A DNA stretch of 64,000 nt, taken from positions 1 through 64,000 of the forward strand of contig JALBYF010000078.1 in NCBI GenBank assembly GCA_023212725.1. The letters run 5' to 3'. The notes beneath the pieces were generated by a model that worked only from the letters and a program-made list of their open reading frames with translations, made no database searches and had not been told where the DNA came from. Position 1 is the first letter of the stretch; the number at the start of each line of letters is the position of its first letter. The translations under genes and the position numbers were made by a program. This stretch comes from Tranzscheliella williamsii (lineage: Eukaryota; Basidiomycota; Ustilaginomycetes; Ustilaginales; Ustilaginaceae). Positions 1 to 11,300 of the stretch are shown piece by piece.

Positions 1-314
1 CCCAGCCCCAGCCGCCGGTACTCGGGCGCCACCGTAATCGCAGTAACGTGCCCGTGCAGCGTCGGCACACCCCCCCCGCCTCCCCGCGCCCCCCGCCCCG
101 CACCCTCCGCATCGCCTTCCCGCCCCTCCGCCTTGCCAATTACATACCCCATCGTGCGCCCAGACGCAGGCGCAGTCTGGATAAACGACAGGTCAGGCCA
201 TTGCGCCAGATACGAGAGATAGAACGAGAGCGAGTAGGTCTCCGTCCAGTGGTCCAGATTGACGTTGTTGAACTTGAACAGATCCGTCGCCCGAAACGGT
301 CGCAGTAAGGACAT
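1..314 (-). CDS. NAT3: NatB N-terminal acetyltransferase catalytic subunit (Naa20/Nat3), 5' part only
   Basis: Reading leftwards from an ATG at 314, the frame is open to the window edge (about 104 codons). The protein starts MSLLRPFRATDLFKFNNVNL and later reads GYVIGKAEG and HGHVTAITVAPEYRRLGLG. These are the hallmark N-terminal and acetyl-CoA-binding segments (V-x-P-E-[FY]-R-R-L-G) of Naa20. Naa20 is the GNAT-fold catalytic subunit of NatB, which acetylates nascent proteins starting Met-Asp/Glu/Asn/Gln on the ribosome with its partner Mdm20/Naa25. Between KAEG and the HGHVT strand there is a low-complexity Gly/Arg/Ala insertion that family members usually lack. The 3' part, including the rest of the GNAT domain, lies outside the window. 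Identity is confident from the motifs. Whether introns occur beyond the edge cannot be seen. Confidence 0.9.
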   Translation of the reverse strand, partial: MSLLRPFRATDLFKFNNVNLDHWTETYSLSFYLSYLAQWPDLSFIQTAPASGRTMGYVIGKAEGREGDAEGAGRGARGGGGGVPTLHGHVTAITVAPEYRRLGL

Positions 315-732
315 GGCTGGCTCGCTTCGACCGTGCCGTCTTGAGATATCCAGCAGACGAACAACTTGCAAGAACGAAGGGTAGCCGCTACGACACTGCG
401 CCCCTCCGCTATCGTCCAAGTGGATATGTCGCCTCGATGTTTTCTCACCTTGGCGGCGGCCAACATGACGATCTAACATTATGCAGTTTCTGCTTCACAT
501 CTCGAGATGTTGTGATGTGATTCACAATCACAATCTGTTCGCCAGAGTTCATAGTGTTGTCTGCCTCAAGCACCGCCGGGTCACAGATCCGAAAGGGAGG
601 GTGGGCCATACAGAGGCCCGAACGGATACATTGCCGAGCGCTGGCCTGCAGTCGGCGGCTCGTATCAGAAAGACAAGGCATATAGTTGAAAGCGAACAAA
701 AATGTGCGAGCGTGGGGGTTGGAGGGCGGATC
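315..732. other. Intergenic: NAT3 upstream region
   Basis: This stretch between the NAT3 start and the stop of the next gene (both minus strand) holds no convincing ORF. It contains a TTGTGA...TCACAA dyad at about 510-534 built from the TGTGATT-type motif seen in other intergenic regions of this window. It presumably carries the NAT3 promoter and the 3' end of the neighbouring gene. Confidence 0.5.
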
Positions 733-3700
733 TTAGGCGAGCTCGGCCTCGATAGAGGGCACGCTAGGGAGTGTCGGGATCAAAGCACGGCTGGAAGGGC
801 TTCCAAAGTCGGGACTGGTGATGGGGAACGTCGTCGACAAAGGACTAGAAGCCGAAGTCTTGTAGTTGGCGTGCAGCGAAGGTGACGGGGGTAGCTGCCC
901 GAATCTCGACCTCGGCGACATTGACTGTAGTCGACGAGGAGAAGTGTTGACTGGAGGCGAACGGGGCACGCCATCAATTTGGAGGTTTAGGCGAGCAGGT
1001 CTACGTTTACCGCCAGCAAGATCGGGCGAATCCGCCTCGGCTGCTGCAGGTAGCATATTGAGACTCGATGACGATCCCTGCTGGCGCAAAGGTTCGCCGC
1101 TGAACGAAGAGCCGGTGGAAAGGGATGACGTAACTGAGGCAGAGAACCTCGGGGATAATGGCGCGGTTGACAGCTTCGAAGGGTGGGAGGATGCATTGGA
1201 CAGTGCTTCCCGCACAGCTGCACGTGTGTCCTCGTTCATGGCACGGATCTCGTCCTCGCCGAGCCTGTAGTCCCGCTCATTGTCTGGTAGCATAGCAGGC
1301 GAAAAGGCTCCGGCTTTATTCGGGGGTGACGAAAACAGAGGCGAGTGGGACGAGGCTGATCCGGCCGCCAGAGTTGTGAAGAGAGAAGAGTCAAGGATGG
1401 CGGGCAGCTCCCGTCCGATGTCTATCGCGGGCGATGATGATGCACTGGCCGAGGTAGCTTTCAGTGGCGATTGAAAGAATGCTCGGTCCGACGGCGAATC
1501 TGGAAGTTGCGATTTGAGCGCATCATTGACGGTCGCTGCAGTCACATGACCGGCATCTGAGCTAAGCTGAGTGTCAACCGTCGTTACTTCCGAGTCGAGC
1601 TGACGCTCGTATGAGAAGGCGGGTGTCTGCGGCTCTAGCTCGGGTCCAGCAGGTGACGACTGTCTCGAGAGTGCAGACGGCCCGGAGGCGGCATTGCCTG
1701 TCGTCCCAGAAACTTGACTCCACCTTTCGCGAGAACCTTGCCCATCTTCAGTGACTGGAGAGTTTATCTTGGCCTCTGACCTCCTCACATCGTTACCCGA
1801 GGTTGATCGGACCAGCTCCAGGCTGGAACTGACCGTCATCGAGTCCTGATTCATCGTGTTCTCCGTGGTCGAATTTAGGTAAGAGAAGCTGAGTCCGTGG
1901 CTTTGCTCTTGTTCTGCCAGATCTGAGCCTGCAGAAGACACTTTGCCCCGCAAGAATCGCCGAATTGAGGCGATGCCGTCCTCAGGGTCTTCACCTGAAA
2001 GTGCTGCGATGTCGTCTTGTTCCTCAGCTTGTCCATGTGACTCCGCCAAGTCATCTCCGGAACTCTTATCGCCGAGAGCAAAGACACTAAGTGCACTGGT
2101 CTGGTCAGCCGGTGTGATGTCGCCAAGGACCTCGGCATGACCATCTCGTTGGCTGATGTTGTCTTCAGAATCAGCAATATGGACCGTAACGTCTGTCTCG
2201 CCCGATGGTGGTGCTGAGACCCAAGTCTTCATGTCTCCATTCCTAACGTGAGCTTGATGAGGTACGGGAAGGTTCTGGCCGGCATGGTCGCCCCTATCTC
2301 TAGAGGATGCCACCGAGAAGGAAGTGTGTTCTTCCTCGCTATCCGTTCGAGCTGGATGAGGTCTCGCAACGTTGTTGTCGTCGCTGTCGCCCTTTTCGCT
2401 GAACGTCGGCGCCGATGACTGGGTGTCTACGTCCCCGCCCTCGGTCTGGGCCTGACGAGGCCCGAGCTCGGGCATGCTGAATTCGGCCATCCGAGAGGCG
2501 CTTACCGGCGTCCCAAGCGTGTATCTGGGTGTCCTGAGAGAGCCTACAGCCGAAGTACTGGCTGGTCGGGGGGAGACTTGTTCCTTGAAGAAGGGACTGT
2601 TGCCAGCGACGAAAGTCGTGCGCGCCTGGGAGCGGCTTTTGCCAGTGCGAGCTTTAGAGCGCGCGAACCATTTTGGGCTGGGTGTGACAGAGGCTGATAG
2701 ACTTCGAGCATACGCCAGACTGTCACGGCTGGACATCTCGCGCACGTTCGGACCCGGGCTCTGGTCAAGACCAGGGTTGGGCGAGCAGCCGGGGCTTAGC
2801 AGATCTACAGCTTTTTGCATCTCCTCAAGGGTATCGCTGAGGTCGCCCGAGCTTGAGCGACGAATCTGATGAGGGCGAACAGCCTCTGGCGGTGCCAGAG
2901 AAGCCGGTGACATTGTTGAGTGTGGCGGTATCTCAGCCACCGCCGGCCGGGGTCGGGGCGTCTTAAAGTCGTGATGGCCTGGACCTGGGCTTAGCAATTG
3001 GGGCGACGACGAGCCCAGCAGATCGCCTAGGTGTGGGCGTACTCCGTCAAAGGCGGCAGTATCCAGGTTAATCGGGCTGAGAAGAGATGCCTTGTCGTGG
3101 TGTGTATGATTGCTGGATTGCGTTGTCAACGCCGTGCGTGACTGTGGGTTTGCTCCGTGCAGTATGCTAGAGCGGGAGTTCCGCCGAGAATGCTCTGAAC
3201 CGTACATAGCTGGAGCTTGAATCTGCGGAACGTTCTCAGGATCGGTCCGGATTTTGTTTGCCCAAAGGCCAACGACTTCATCGACATCGGATTCAAAAGA
3301 GGTCGGTATGCTGTTCTGATCAAGATCGCCACTGAAGTCGTCTTCAAAGCCCAAAGCTCCGGTTCGACCCGTTGGAGTCTTGCCTATCCAGCTCTGAATT
3401 CGAGCCAAATTTGACCGCTGTGGGCTATAGATGGGGTTGTGGACAGAGCGCACATGACTTTCGTACTCGTCTGCGAGCTCCCGTGGCGTGGAGTCACCGA
3501 GTCCGCCTTCGCCTTCTTCTTGTGCCTCTTCTTCAAGTCTCGTATGCGAAACCGTGCCATCCCTTGTTTTAGCTTGTTGACGGAATGGTACTACTGGTAT
3601 TTGAAGATCCTTCCAGAGATCCTCATCTGCACCTTCGACGACAAAGTCTTGCCTTAACGGCTGTGACTTCATAGATGGGCTTTCGCGTCGCGCTGTTTGT

Positions 3701-5454
3701 GGATGATCCATCAAGGCGATATATCCGAGGCCGTCTTCGGGAGAGATAGGCAGCTGTTCATCCTCACCCCCGTCCAGCAGCTCAGAATAGCCGGTGCGGC
3801 TCTCGGGCTTGGCAAACTCCGGTTTGATAAGGCTTTGCTCGCTCTCGCCTCTGGCATCCGAAGAGGCAACTGAAGCTTGGCTGGACTGTCGCTTGGAAGA
3901 CAAAGAAGCTAACCTTCTAAGTGGAGCCATTTCACCTCCGGCCACTGATAGGGTGGTTGATGAATGTGGTAGGCGTCCAGCCGAAAGTGTCTGTTTCGAG
4001 TTTATCTTGAAGCGATCGTGATCTGATGGAATCTCTTCAGATCCCAGTTTCAAAGAAGTGGAAGACGTTCGTAGTGATTTGTGGCTGTCCGTCTCTTGTT
4101 GTTGGTACTGGACAGGTTCAGGCTCCCCTTCCGCGGGGTGGTGGGACGAAGAGATGGGAAGCAGGCTACTTGTCCCAGCAGTGTCTGTCAGCACCTTGCG
4201 AGAGGAACCTTCGGTCTTGATCGCTTTCGAGCTTGGGCGCTGTCCGCGCTGCTCTGCTTGTGTTCGCACCTGCTGATCTGAAGCGAGCTTGCGCGACGGC
4301 GGCTCCGAGGTGGATGTTTCTTCCTGTAGTGATTGTTCAGTTGGTAGACTTGCGTCGTCTTGCCTGAGATGCATGCTTCTTCGATCCTTCCGAGATTTTC
4401 GCGCCTTTTGCGAGCCACGTGATTGTAGCCAAGGCCGCCACCAAGGCGCTTTAGCTTCGTCAACTTGCCACTCGAGCCTCGTCACGATGGGCAGGCTGGC
4501 GATTGGTGGAGCAGCATGAGGCGCTCGACCCGGGGAGGAACCGACGTGGCCAGACCATGTTGCGCTATGTGTTGAGGGACTCCAAGCTGAAGATTCACCG
4601 TGTCTTTGAGAAGCGAGGCCTTCGACACGTGGAGAGGGATGGGAGTTGACATATGCTAGACTAGATTTGGCGTGAGGCTGCTCTGCCGCCGTCGATCGCG
4701 AAGCGTCCGGTGTATATAACGTCGAGGAGGTAGCCTCTGCAAAAGACTCGTTCAGGAAGGCGGACGATCGTCTGCTAGGCGCAAATCGGTTCGATTTGAC
4801 GGCGCTCGAATTTGGTACCGCGTCGTCCTGAAAGTAGGGTGCCCACAGAGCCTGCCATGCAGCGTCTCCGATCTTGGGCCCCTTGTTGCCCTGGCCGTCA
4901 TGGGCAAGATAGATCATGAGACCGCCGACAGATGGTAAAGCATACTCGCGAGTGATAGCCCAAAGCTGACCGCCGAGGGTCGGATAGAGTGGCAAAAGAG
5001 AACCGCGCTGCGTTCGCTGTCTCGCGCTTGGACTTGAATTTGGATCGGCAAAGTAGTCGCTGGGCGGCACGACGGTAACAAAGTAGCTCGCAGTAGGCGG
5101 GTATGGCGATCTGAAAAGGTTGATAACAGGGCTAACGCCTTGTTCGGCGGCATAAGCCGGGGCGGGTGAGACATATGCTGACGCCTTGTCGGCGTTCAAG
5201 GGTGTGCTTTGTTCATCGACGACATGGTTACTGGGAGCCAAAGCTGCAGGTGCTCTGGACAAAGGAGACTCGGTGCCTCCTTTGCGATGATCAAACGCCT
5301 CGGATTGATCTGGGGTCGTCTCGTAGGATGTCGCTAAGAGGGAAGAAAACTCTTGGTTCTGCCTGTCCGGCAACGAAAGGGAAGGCGTCTGTGCACCGGA
5401 AAGTGAGGGTGATGGGGGGCGGACAGAGTCCCGCGATGAAGCCATCGAGGCCAT
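733..5454 (-). CDS. Large Ser-rich protein of unknown function (1573 aa) with a conserved-looking N-terminal block
   Basis: This is a single uninterrupted frame. The first ATG is at 5454, with a second three codons later at 5445; the open frame extends a little further upstream without an ATG. Most of the protein is disordered and rich in Ser, Pro, Glu and Arg. The exception is a well-structured stretch at about residues 108-208 (containing YFVTVVPPSDYF, LPLYPTLGGQLWAI, REYALPSVGGLMIYL and WQALWAPYF). A Trp-rich and basic segment (EAKAPWWRPWLQSRG) follows near residues 335-350. I have the impression that similar blocks occur in unnamed fungal proteins, but I cannot assign a function. There is no signal peptide, membrane segment or catalytic motif. 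The gene has an unusually long (2.9 kb) upstream gap. Presence of a real gene is near certain from the length of the frame; function is unknown. Confidence 0.8.
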   Translation of the reverse strand: MASMASSRDSVRPPSPSLSGAQTPSLSLPDRQNQEFSSLLATSYETTPDQSEAFDHRKGGTESPLSRAPAALAPSNHVVDEQSTPLNADKASAYVSPAPAYAAEQGVSPVINLFRSPYPPTASYFVTVVPPSDYFADPNSSPSARQRTQRGSLLPLYPTLGGQLWAITREYALPSVGGLMIYLAHDGQGNKGPKIGDAAWQALWAPYFQDDAVPNSSAVKSNRFAPSRRSSAFLNESFAEATSSTLYTPDASRSTAAEQPHAKSSLAYVNSHPSPRVEGLASQRHGESSAWSPSTHSATWSGHVGSSPGRAPHAAPPIASLPIVTRLEWQVDEAKAPWWRPWLQSRGSQKARKSRKDRRSMHLRQDDASLPTEQSLQEETSTSEPPSRKLASDQQVRTQAEQRGQRPSSKAIKTEGSSRKVLTDTAGTSSLLPISSSHHPAEGEPEPVQYQQQETDSHKSLRTSSTSLKLGSEEIPSDHDRFKINSKQTLSAGRLPHSSTTLSVAGGEMAPLRRLASLSSKRQSSQASVASSDARGESEQSLIKPEFAKPESRTGYSELLDGGEDEQLPISPEDGLGYIALMDHPQTARRESPSMKSQPLRQDFVVEGADEDLWKDLQIPVVPFRQQAKTRDGTVSHTRLEEEAQEEGEGGLGDSTPRELADEYESHVRSVHNPIYSPQRSNLARIQSWIGKTPTGRTGALGFEDDFSGDLDQNSIPTSFESDVDEVVGLWANKIRTDPENVPQIQAPAMYGSEHSRRNSRSSILHGANPQSRTALTTQSSNHTHHDKASLLSPINLDTAAFDGVRPHLGDLLGSSSPQLLSPGPGHHDFKTPRPRPAVAEIPPHSTMSPASLAPPEAVRPHQIRRSSSGDLSDTLEEMQKAVDLLSPGCSPNPGLDQSPGPNVREMSSRDSLAYARSLSASVTPSPKWFARSKARTGKSRSQARTTFVAGNSPFFKEQVSPRPASTSAVGSLRTPRYTLGTPVSASRMAEFSMPELGPRQAQTEGGDVDTQSSAPTFSEKGDSDDNNVARPHPARTDSEEEHTSFSVASSRDRGDHAGQNLPVPHQAHVRNGDMKTWVSAPPSGETDVTVHIADSEDNISQRDGHAEVLGDITPADQTSALSVFALGDKSSGDDLAESHGQAEEQDDIAALSGEDPEDGIASIRRFLRGKVSSAGSDLAEQEQSHGLSFSYLNSTTENTMNQDSMTVSSSLELVRSTSGNDVRRSEAKINSPVTEDGQGSRERWSQVSGTTGNAASGPSALSRQSSPAGPELEPQTPAFSYERQLDSEVTTVDTQLSSDAGHVTAATVNDALKSQLPDSPSDRAFFQSPLKATSASASSSPAIDIGRELPAILDSSLFTTLAAGSASSHSPLFSSPPNKAGAFSPAMLPDNERDYRLGEDEIRAMNEDTRAAVREALSNASSHPSKLSTAPLSPRFSASVTSSLSTGSSFSGEPLRQQGSSSSLNMLPAAAEADSPDLAGGKRRPARLNLQIDGVPRSPPVNTSPRRLQSMSPRSRFGQLPPSPSLHANYKTSASSPLSTTFPITSPDFGSPSSRALIPTLPSVPSIEAELA

Positions 5455-8328
5455 TCGCGAGTGCGGTGCGGCGAGATTTTCTACCACCTAGCTAAGGCAG
5501 TACCTGGCCAAAAGCCTCCAGCTGCCTGCGGACCAATTCGAGTCAGCACTGCAGGGCGAAACAATGGGGCTGCCACGTTGAAGGGGAGAAGCTCTCCGAA
5601 GGTGGTCTTGACTCGACAGCGCAGGATGATAGCTTGTCGTTCGAGCCCTCTTTGCTGGGCAACAGCGAACAGATAGGGCAGTAGCCGCTGACGGTTGCGT
5701 ACTAAAGACGAATAGATGGCGATATTTTGTTCGCGAAGGCGCTCGTGAGAGAATGTCAATGTCGAAACGAAAGGATCTGAGATGAGTTGGCCGCTCGAAT
5801 CGTCTGCAAGATGGACGGGTGACGGGCGGCGAGTGGCAAGGGTGTATGATACAGCTAGAAAGGAGGAAGTGAAGAGGAACGGAAAGGCGGAGACGGCGTG
5901 ACAGTAGAGAGCGATGGGAACGAGGTGCTTATGCGGTCCGAGTCCGATCGAGGTGCAGAAGCAGCAACGCCAAATTGTAACGGATATAATTCACATTCAT
6001 CTTTTCGCAAAAAAAGATCGCGGCTTGGGCTCGGTGACAAGAGCACATATGCACTGCACTCCCACTGCCGAGTGGCTAAAACTGATCCTCTAGAATCACA
6101 CGTTGACGCTTGCGACGCAGATCAGGCGCCAATCACGATTACCTGGGCAAGCGACTTGCCAGGGCGGTTGTTTACCGTATCGGCTCAGCCATGCTTAGCT
6201 CTGACAGCACTGCGAGCTTGGCTGCTTTGGCTCAGAGGCCAGTATGAGGAGGAAAGGAAGGGCTATGCAAGTCTCATTACCCAGCATAAGGCACAGTCAT
6301 CTGTGCGCAGAAATACCGATCGAAGGGGACATGAATTCCACAGAACTGTGACTGTGACTTGCTCCCGACGCTTGAAGCACAATGGCTTTCCGTCGTTGCG
6401 CGTAGATGCAGTGTGTGTCTGAGTGCATCACTGTGACTGTGACTGCTCGCTGTAAAGTCACGGATGGCGCGGCATCGATTGCCATTGTCTTACTCTGGGC
6501 ACTTGCAGCTATGGTGCATTATTGCGATTGCAATGTCGCGTCTTGTTGGTCCAATTGCTGGCGCGGAATGGCCGGCATCCGAGGCACAACGGCAGAGGCC
6601 CAAGCCGATTGGACAAGACTTGGCAGTGCAGTGACGCGACTGGGCCAGCGCTGACCACCCCCGAATGAATTGGTTGGATCTCTCCGCCATCCGCGACTTG
6701 CATCCTCCTGCATTTCCACCCGAAGTACGGACATCGGAACACGTTCCGTAATACCGTCGTTACCACCGAACCCAACAACGTAAAACGCGGCCTTACTTTC
6801 CTTCAAGGGACACGCTGTGGACTACAACATTATCGCAGCAGATGGTAATCCGAAACGACATACGCAGCCGTGTCGAATGGCCGGCTGGAGAACATGGGAA
6901 AAGGAGAGGTGAGTGCTGATTGTCCAGCTGACCGATCGCATGAAAACGCGAGATGGATGCACGACGCGTCCAAGCCTTAATGTTGACCTCGTAGAGACAC
7001 GCGGCACGCAGTCTCAGAGAAAACTCAGCTCTTCTACAGCTTCGATGCCTCGAGGCTTTTGGGCTTCGGTCCCTGCTGACACTTCGGCTCTGAATGCACT
7101 GGGTTGATTCACTACAGCAGTAGAACAAGGGGCCCGAGGCTCGCAAGTGGCGTCGTCGTAGGCGCGGCCTAATGGAACGCGCAACAAGACAATCACAAAT
7201 TCGAACAGATGTCCGCTGACGCAGAACCCTTGCGTGGGACACCTCGGGGAAGAGAAGCTGGTCGATGCAAGTGGCAGCTGATACTCCCCGATTCGTGACG
7301 TCTGCTCGCATGCAGCAGGCACCGGAGCTAGTAGGAAGCGAAGAATGTGCGCAAGGCTACCTCCCTTGATGAATGACAGGTGGTGGAAGCATTCCAGCTG
7401 CCAGCCCACAGAACAAAAGAGAGCTCAGTTGTTGAAGCCAGCCGAACAATGTCCAATGTCCAACGGCGCTAGCCGAGGCACCGGTGGCACGAAGGGGGCG
7501 AGGGGTAGCATCGGCAGGGGCCCAGAGACAGGTGGGGGAAGGCAGTTGGAGATGGGTGGTGTAGGCAGGCGCATCGCTCCGACGCCACGTCCGCGGGACT
7601 ACACGCTGAACGTATACTGTACGCACACGATCTGGAAGCGGCTGTCGAGATAGGGAAGCCATAGCCGAACAGCACATGCTTCGACCCTGCGTCGTCTCGC
7701 TCGCGTCTGTTCGTCGCGGGCGAAACGTACACCACCAGTAAGGACGCGCATGAAATTCCGCCAAGCACGCCAGGCGTGCCATCCATGCCATCCGTGGAAC
7801 GTAGCTGCCTCGCCCTGCACCAAAGCAGGGCACAATGGTACGCGACACCTTTGAGCCTACGCAGGGTTCTGTGGACAGCTCTGTTGCTGTTCGCGCCGCT
7901 GGTCCTCCTCGGAGGGTGCGCATTTCTGTACATGGGCGCCAGGCTCTCGTTCAGCACATCTTGCTGGCCCGACGCGCTGCCCCTTAGCACCGCGTCTCAT
8001 GTTAGACCGAATACCAACGGCGTCCTTTTTTGTCATTGATTTCGCTTCCGGTTTTTCACCTTTTTCCACTTTGGTGTATTTTCCGTCTCTCATACTTCTT
8101 GCCTGCCCTCCAGCCGGAGGGTTCGCTGATAGAATGACTCGTCGATAGAATGACACGCTTTCACGTCAGTCATAGGCAAGTGTGAGTCCGGCGTGACTTC
8201 GGCCTAACGCGATACCGAACACAACCTTTGTTTCATGGTACAGCGCTCTGTGATGGGTGTAATTACGCGTTACGGAGCAGACTTTTACGGGAGAATGCTA
8301 CATCCTGGAAGGCGGGTGCGGGGGGGAA
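5455..8328. other. 2.9-kb gene-free stretch upstream of the 1573-aa orphan gene
   Basis: Only short, protein-unlike ORFs occur here, on either strand. The sequence carries the TGTGAC repeats listed separately and an exact 11-bp direct repeat, GATAGAATGAC, at 8129-8139 and 8145-8155. It also contains an 84-codon ORF (7785-8039, +) with one hydrophobic stretch that I do not accept as a gene. The part next to 5454 should hold the promoter and leader of the orphan gene. The part next to 8329 is the 3' flank of RPB2. A non-coding RNA or a 5' leader intron is possible but not visible. Confidence 0.5.
6345..6445. repeat. Paired short TGTGAC tandem repeats
   Basis: ACTGTGACTGTGACT occurs at 6345-6359 and again at 6430-6444, about 85 bp apart. 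Each copy is two and a half units of a 6-bp period. The first copy is directly preceded by CACAGAA, making a CACAG/CTGTG dyad. No coding role is evident, and both copies lie in the long upstream region of the 1573-aa orphan gene. Confidence 0.7.
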
Positions 8329-11300
8329 CTAATACAACCGGAGCGCGACGTTGACGGACATAAGCTCTTGATGCAGCAGCTTCATCGCGTAGGGGATATG
8401 CACCTGCGAGATCGCGGTCCTGTTCCGGCACGATCGGCATTCGTAGGTGCCCTTCTTGAGATTCGCGAGCGCTGTCAGCCCACAGAGGTCGCAGACATGG
8501 ATGCGGTACGGATCCGACGCGTCGAACATCCTCTCCTTCAAGAACCCGGCGATGCCGTGGGCGATCATACAGTCTCGTTCCATCTCGCCGAATCGGAGAC
8601 CACCGCCGCGCGATCGACCCTCGACAGGCTGCCGTGTCAAGATTTGCACTGGTCCTCGCGCACGAGAGTGGATCTTGTCGTCGACCATGTGCTTCAGTCG
8701 TTGATAGTAGGTAGGGCCAAGATAGACTTGCGCTTGCAGCTTGCGTCCAGTATGGCCGTGGTACATAACCTCCAGACCTCTAGACTGGTACCCTAGCCCT
8801 CGCAGAATCGACGACACCGCCTCGACGGTGAGCTCAGTAAACGGCGTAGCATCACCCTCCTGTCCTGACAACGCTGCCACTTTCGACAAGAGACATTCGA
8901 CCAAGTGTCCGATGGTCATTCGCGAGGGAATGGCATGTGGGTTGATAATGATGTCAGGCGTGACGCCCTCGGCAGAAAACGGCATATCCTCCTGCCTGTA
9001 TGTGATACCGATGGTACCTTTTTGACCGTGTCGCGACGCAAACTTGTCGCCCGTCTGCGGAATACGCGAGTTGCGCACCCTTACTTTGACAAACTTGTTT
9101 CCGCTCGAGTTCGTCGTAAGCATGACCTGGTCGATGATGCCATGCTCGGTCGACTTGAGAGATATACTGGCATCTTTCTTCGTATGCAGCTTGGATCGCA
9201 TACCCAGCTCCTCGCTATCGGGCGGCAACGGAGCGGTCTTGCCAATAATCACGTCGTCACCAGACACTCTCGTCCCGACTGCGCAGAGACCGTCTGCATC
9301 GATCTTATCGTAAGTACCATGCTTCATGCGGATCGTAGTGTCTCGGCTCGGCTTTTCGAACTCCTCGAGTTGCATGACTCCGACTTTCTTCTCCTCGGCC
9401 ATGTAGCCTCGGTAGTAGAGCGATCGGAACAGGCCTCGGTCGATGGAAGATTGATTCATGATGACCGAATCTTCTTGGTTGTAACCAGAATAGCACATGA
9501 TAGCGACGATGGCGTTTTGTCCGGCTGGCAGCTCTCGGAACTTGAGATGCTCCATAGACCTTGTCGTACCGAGCGGCTTCTGTGGGTAATAGAGGACGTG
9601 GTTCATCGTGTCCATTCGCGTCGTGAAGTTGCTGATCGGCACACTGACACTTTGTTTCCCCATGGCGGATTGGTAGACGTTTCGCGGCGACTGGTTGTGG
9701 TCGGGGAAGGGGATGATACTAGCGCAGATACCCAGCACCATGGCGGGATGGATCTCGCAATGGGTCCAAGTGTCGGGCGCAATTGTGTGCACACTCTTGA
9801 GTCGAGCCGAAGGATCCGCGCTGTTAAAGTTGACCTGTCCGTTCCGAGCCTTGTACTCGCGCGACTGCTCCAAATCTGTCGTCGACATGCAGATCATGGC
9901 AGATTCTTCCTCTTCGGCGTCGAGGTACTCGATGACACCCTGCTGAACCAATTGCGTCCATCGGAACTCTTCTCCGCTCTCGGTCGGCTGACCTATCATA
10001 TCTACGTGGTACTTTTTGATCAGCAACGTCATGTCGTGCGGATTGACGATGAAGACTGGTCTCAAGACACGACTGGCATCCGTGTAGATTCGCAGCTCCT
10101 TCTCTCGGATATCTCGAACGACGCTGACCTCGTGGCTGATGTCGTCCTTTCGTCGAAGATCTCTAAGCGTGTCGACCAGCTGGCCAGGATCATCGTGCGT
10201 TCCCATCCAAACGCCGTTAACGAAAATCTTGGTTGCCTTGGCGTTGGTGACTTGCATGTCCACTAGACTGTCGAGACCGAACTCCTCTAGAAACTCGACG
10301 ATGGGAGCAGAGGGAGTGCCGACGGTGACCGTAGCCATCAGACTAAGATTCTTAACAAGACCGCAGGCCTGTCCTTCAGGCGTCTCGGCAGGGCAGACCA
10401 TGCCCCAGTGGGTGTTGTGAAGCTGTCGAGGTTTGGCGATCTTTCCGTCGCGGCCAATGGGAGTGTTTGTACGACGCAAATGTGAGAGTGTGGAGGCAAA
10501 GGCAAAGCGGTTGAGCACCTGCGAGACACCTGCCTTGGCTTGCATGGCCTTCTTCTGGTCGCCCCAATTGCCAGTAGCTAGCGAATATCGCAAGCCATTG
10601 GTAATCGTACTTGACTTGACAGCAGCCTGGATGTGGAATTCCCTGTGTTCTTCAACACACTTCTGCAGATGCCTGTAGACATCTCGGGTCACTTTGCGGA
10701 ACAGCATCCGGAATAGATTGGCCATAAGGGGACCGCCAAGGTCGATCCGCTTTTTGCCGAAATGGTCTCGATCGTCAATCTCACGCCTGTCCAGGGCAGC
10801 CAGCAAGAGGCGATGGATCATATAGCCAAAGAAGTAGGCCTTTTTGGTGTTGGAGCCCTCAGCAGTCGAAATGTGAGGCAGCATCTCCTTTTGCAAAATC
10901 TCTTGAGCATAGACAGTACGCTTCGCCCGCGTGAGGCCAGTGGTGGTACCTCGACGGCCGATAAAGTCAAGGGCGACATCCCGATCCTGAATAACAAAGG
11001 CCTCCTCAATACACGGCTTGAGCATCTCGAGCATAGCAGTGTCGTTAAAGTCGTAGCAGATGTGCTGCAATACTTCTCGATCGGGAACAATGCCCAAAGC
11101 TCGGAAGACGATGACGATGGGGATGTCGTTTCGGATGTAAGGCAGGGTGGCGCGGATTGTGTTATTGGCCGTCTTCTCCTTGTTTCGAGAGAAGAGCTTG
11201 ACCTGCATGGTTGAAATGGTCTTGCCCCCCTTTTCGACGGCACTTCGGATCTCTGCAAGAAAGGTGACCGGAGCGGGAGGTGCCTTGGAGAAAACGTAGA

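Noticed and set aside
5481..5487. Start of the 1573-aa protein at 5487
   Set aside because: That codon is GTG. The first ATG in frame is at 5454, which is the expected eukaryotic start.
7785..8039. 84-codon ORF with one hydrophobic stretch upstream of the large orphan
   Set aside because: Short, a single possible membrane segment, no conserved pattern, and it lies in the RPB2 3' flank. Not enough to call a gene.
8905..10266. 453-codon frame antisense to RPB2
   Set aside because: It lies wholly within RPB2, with no domain and no protein-like composition.
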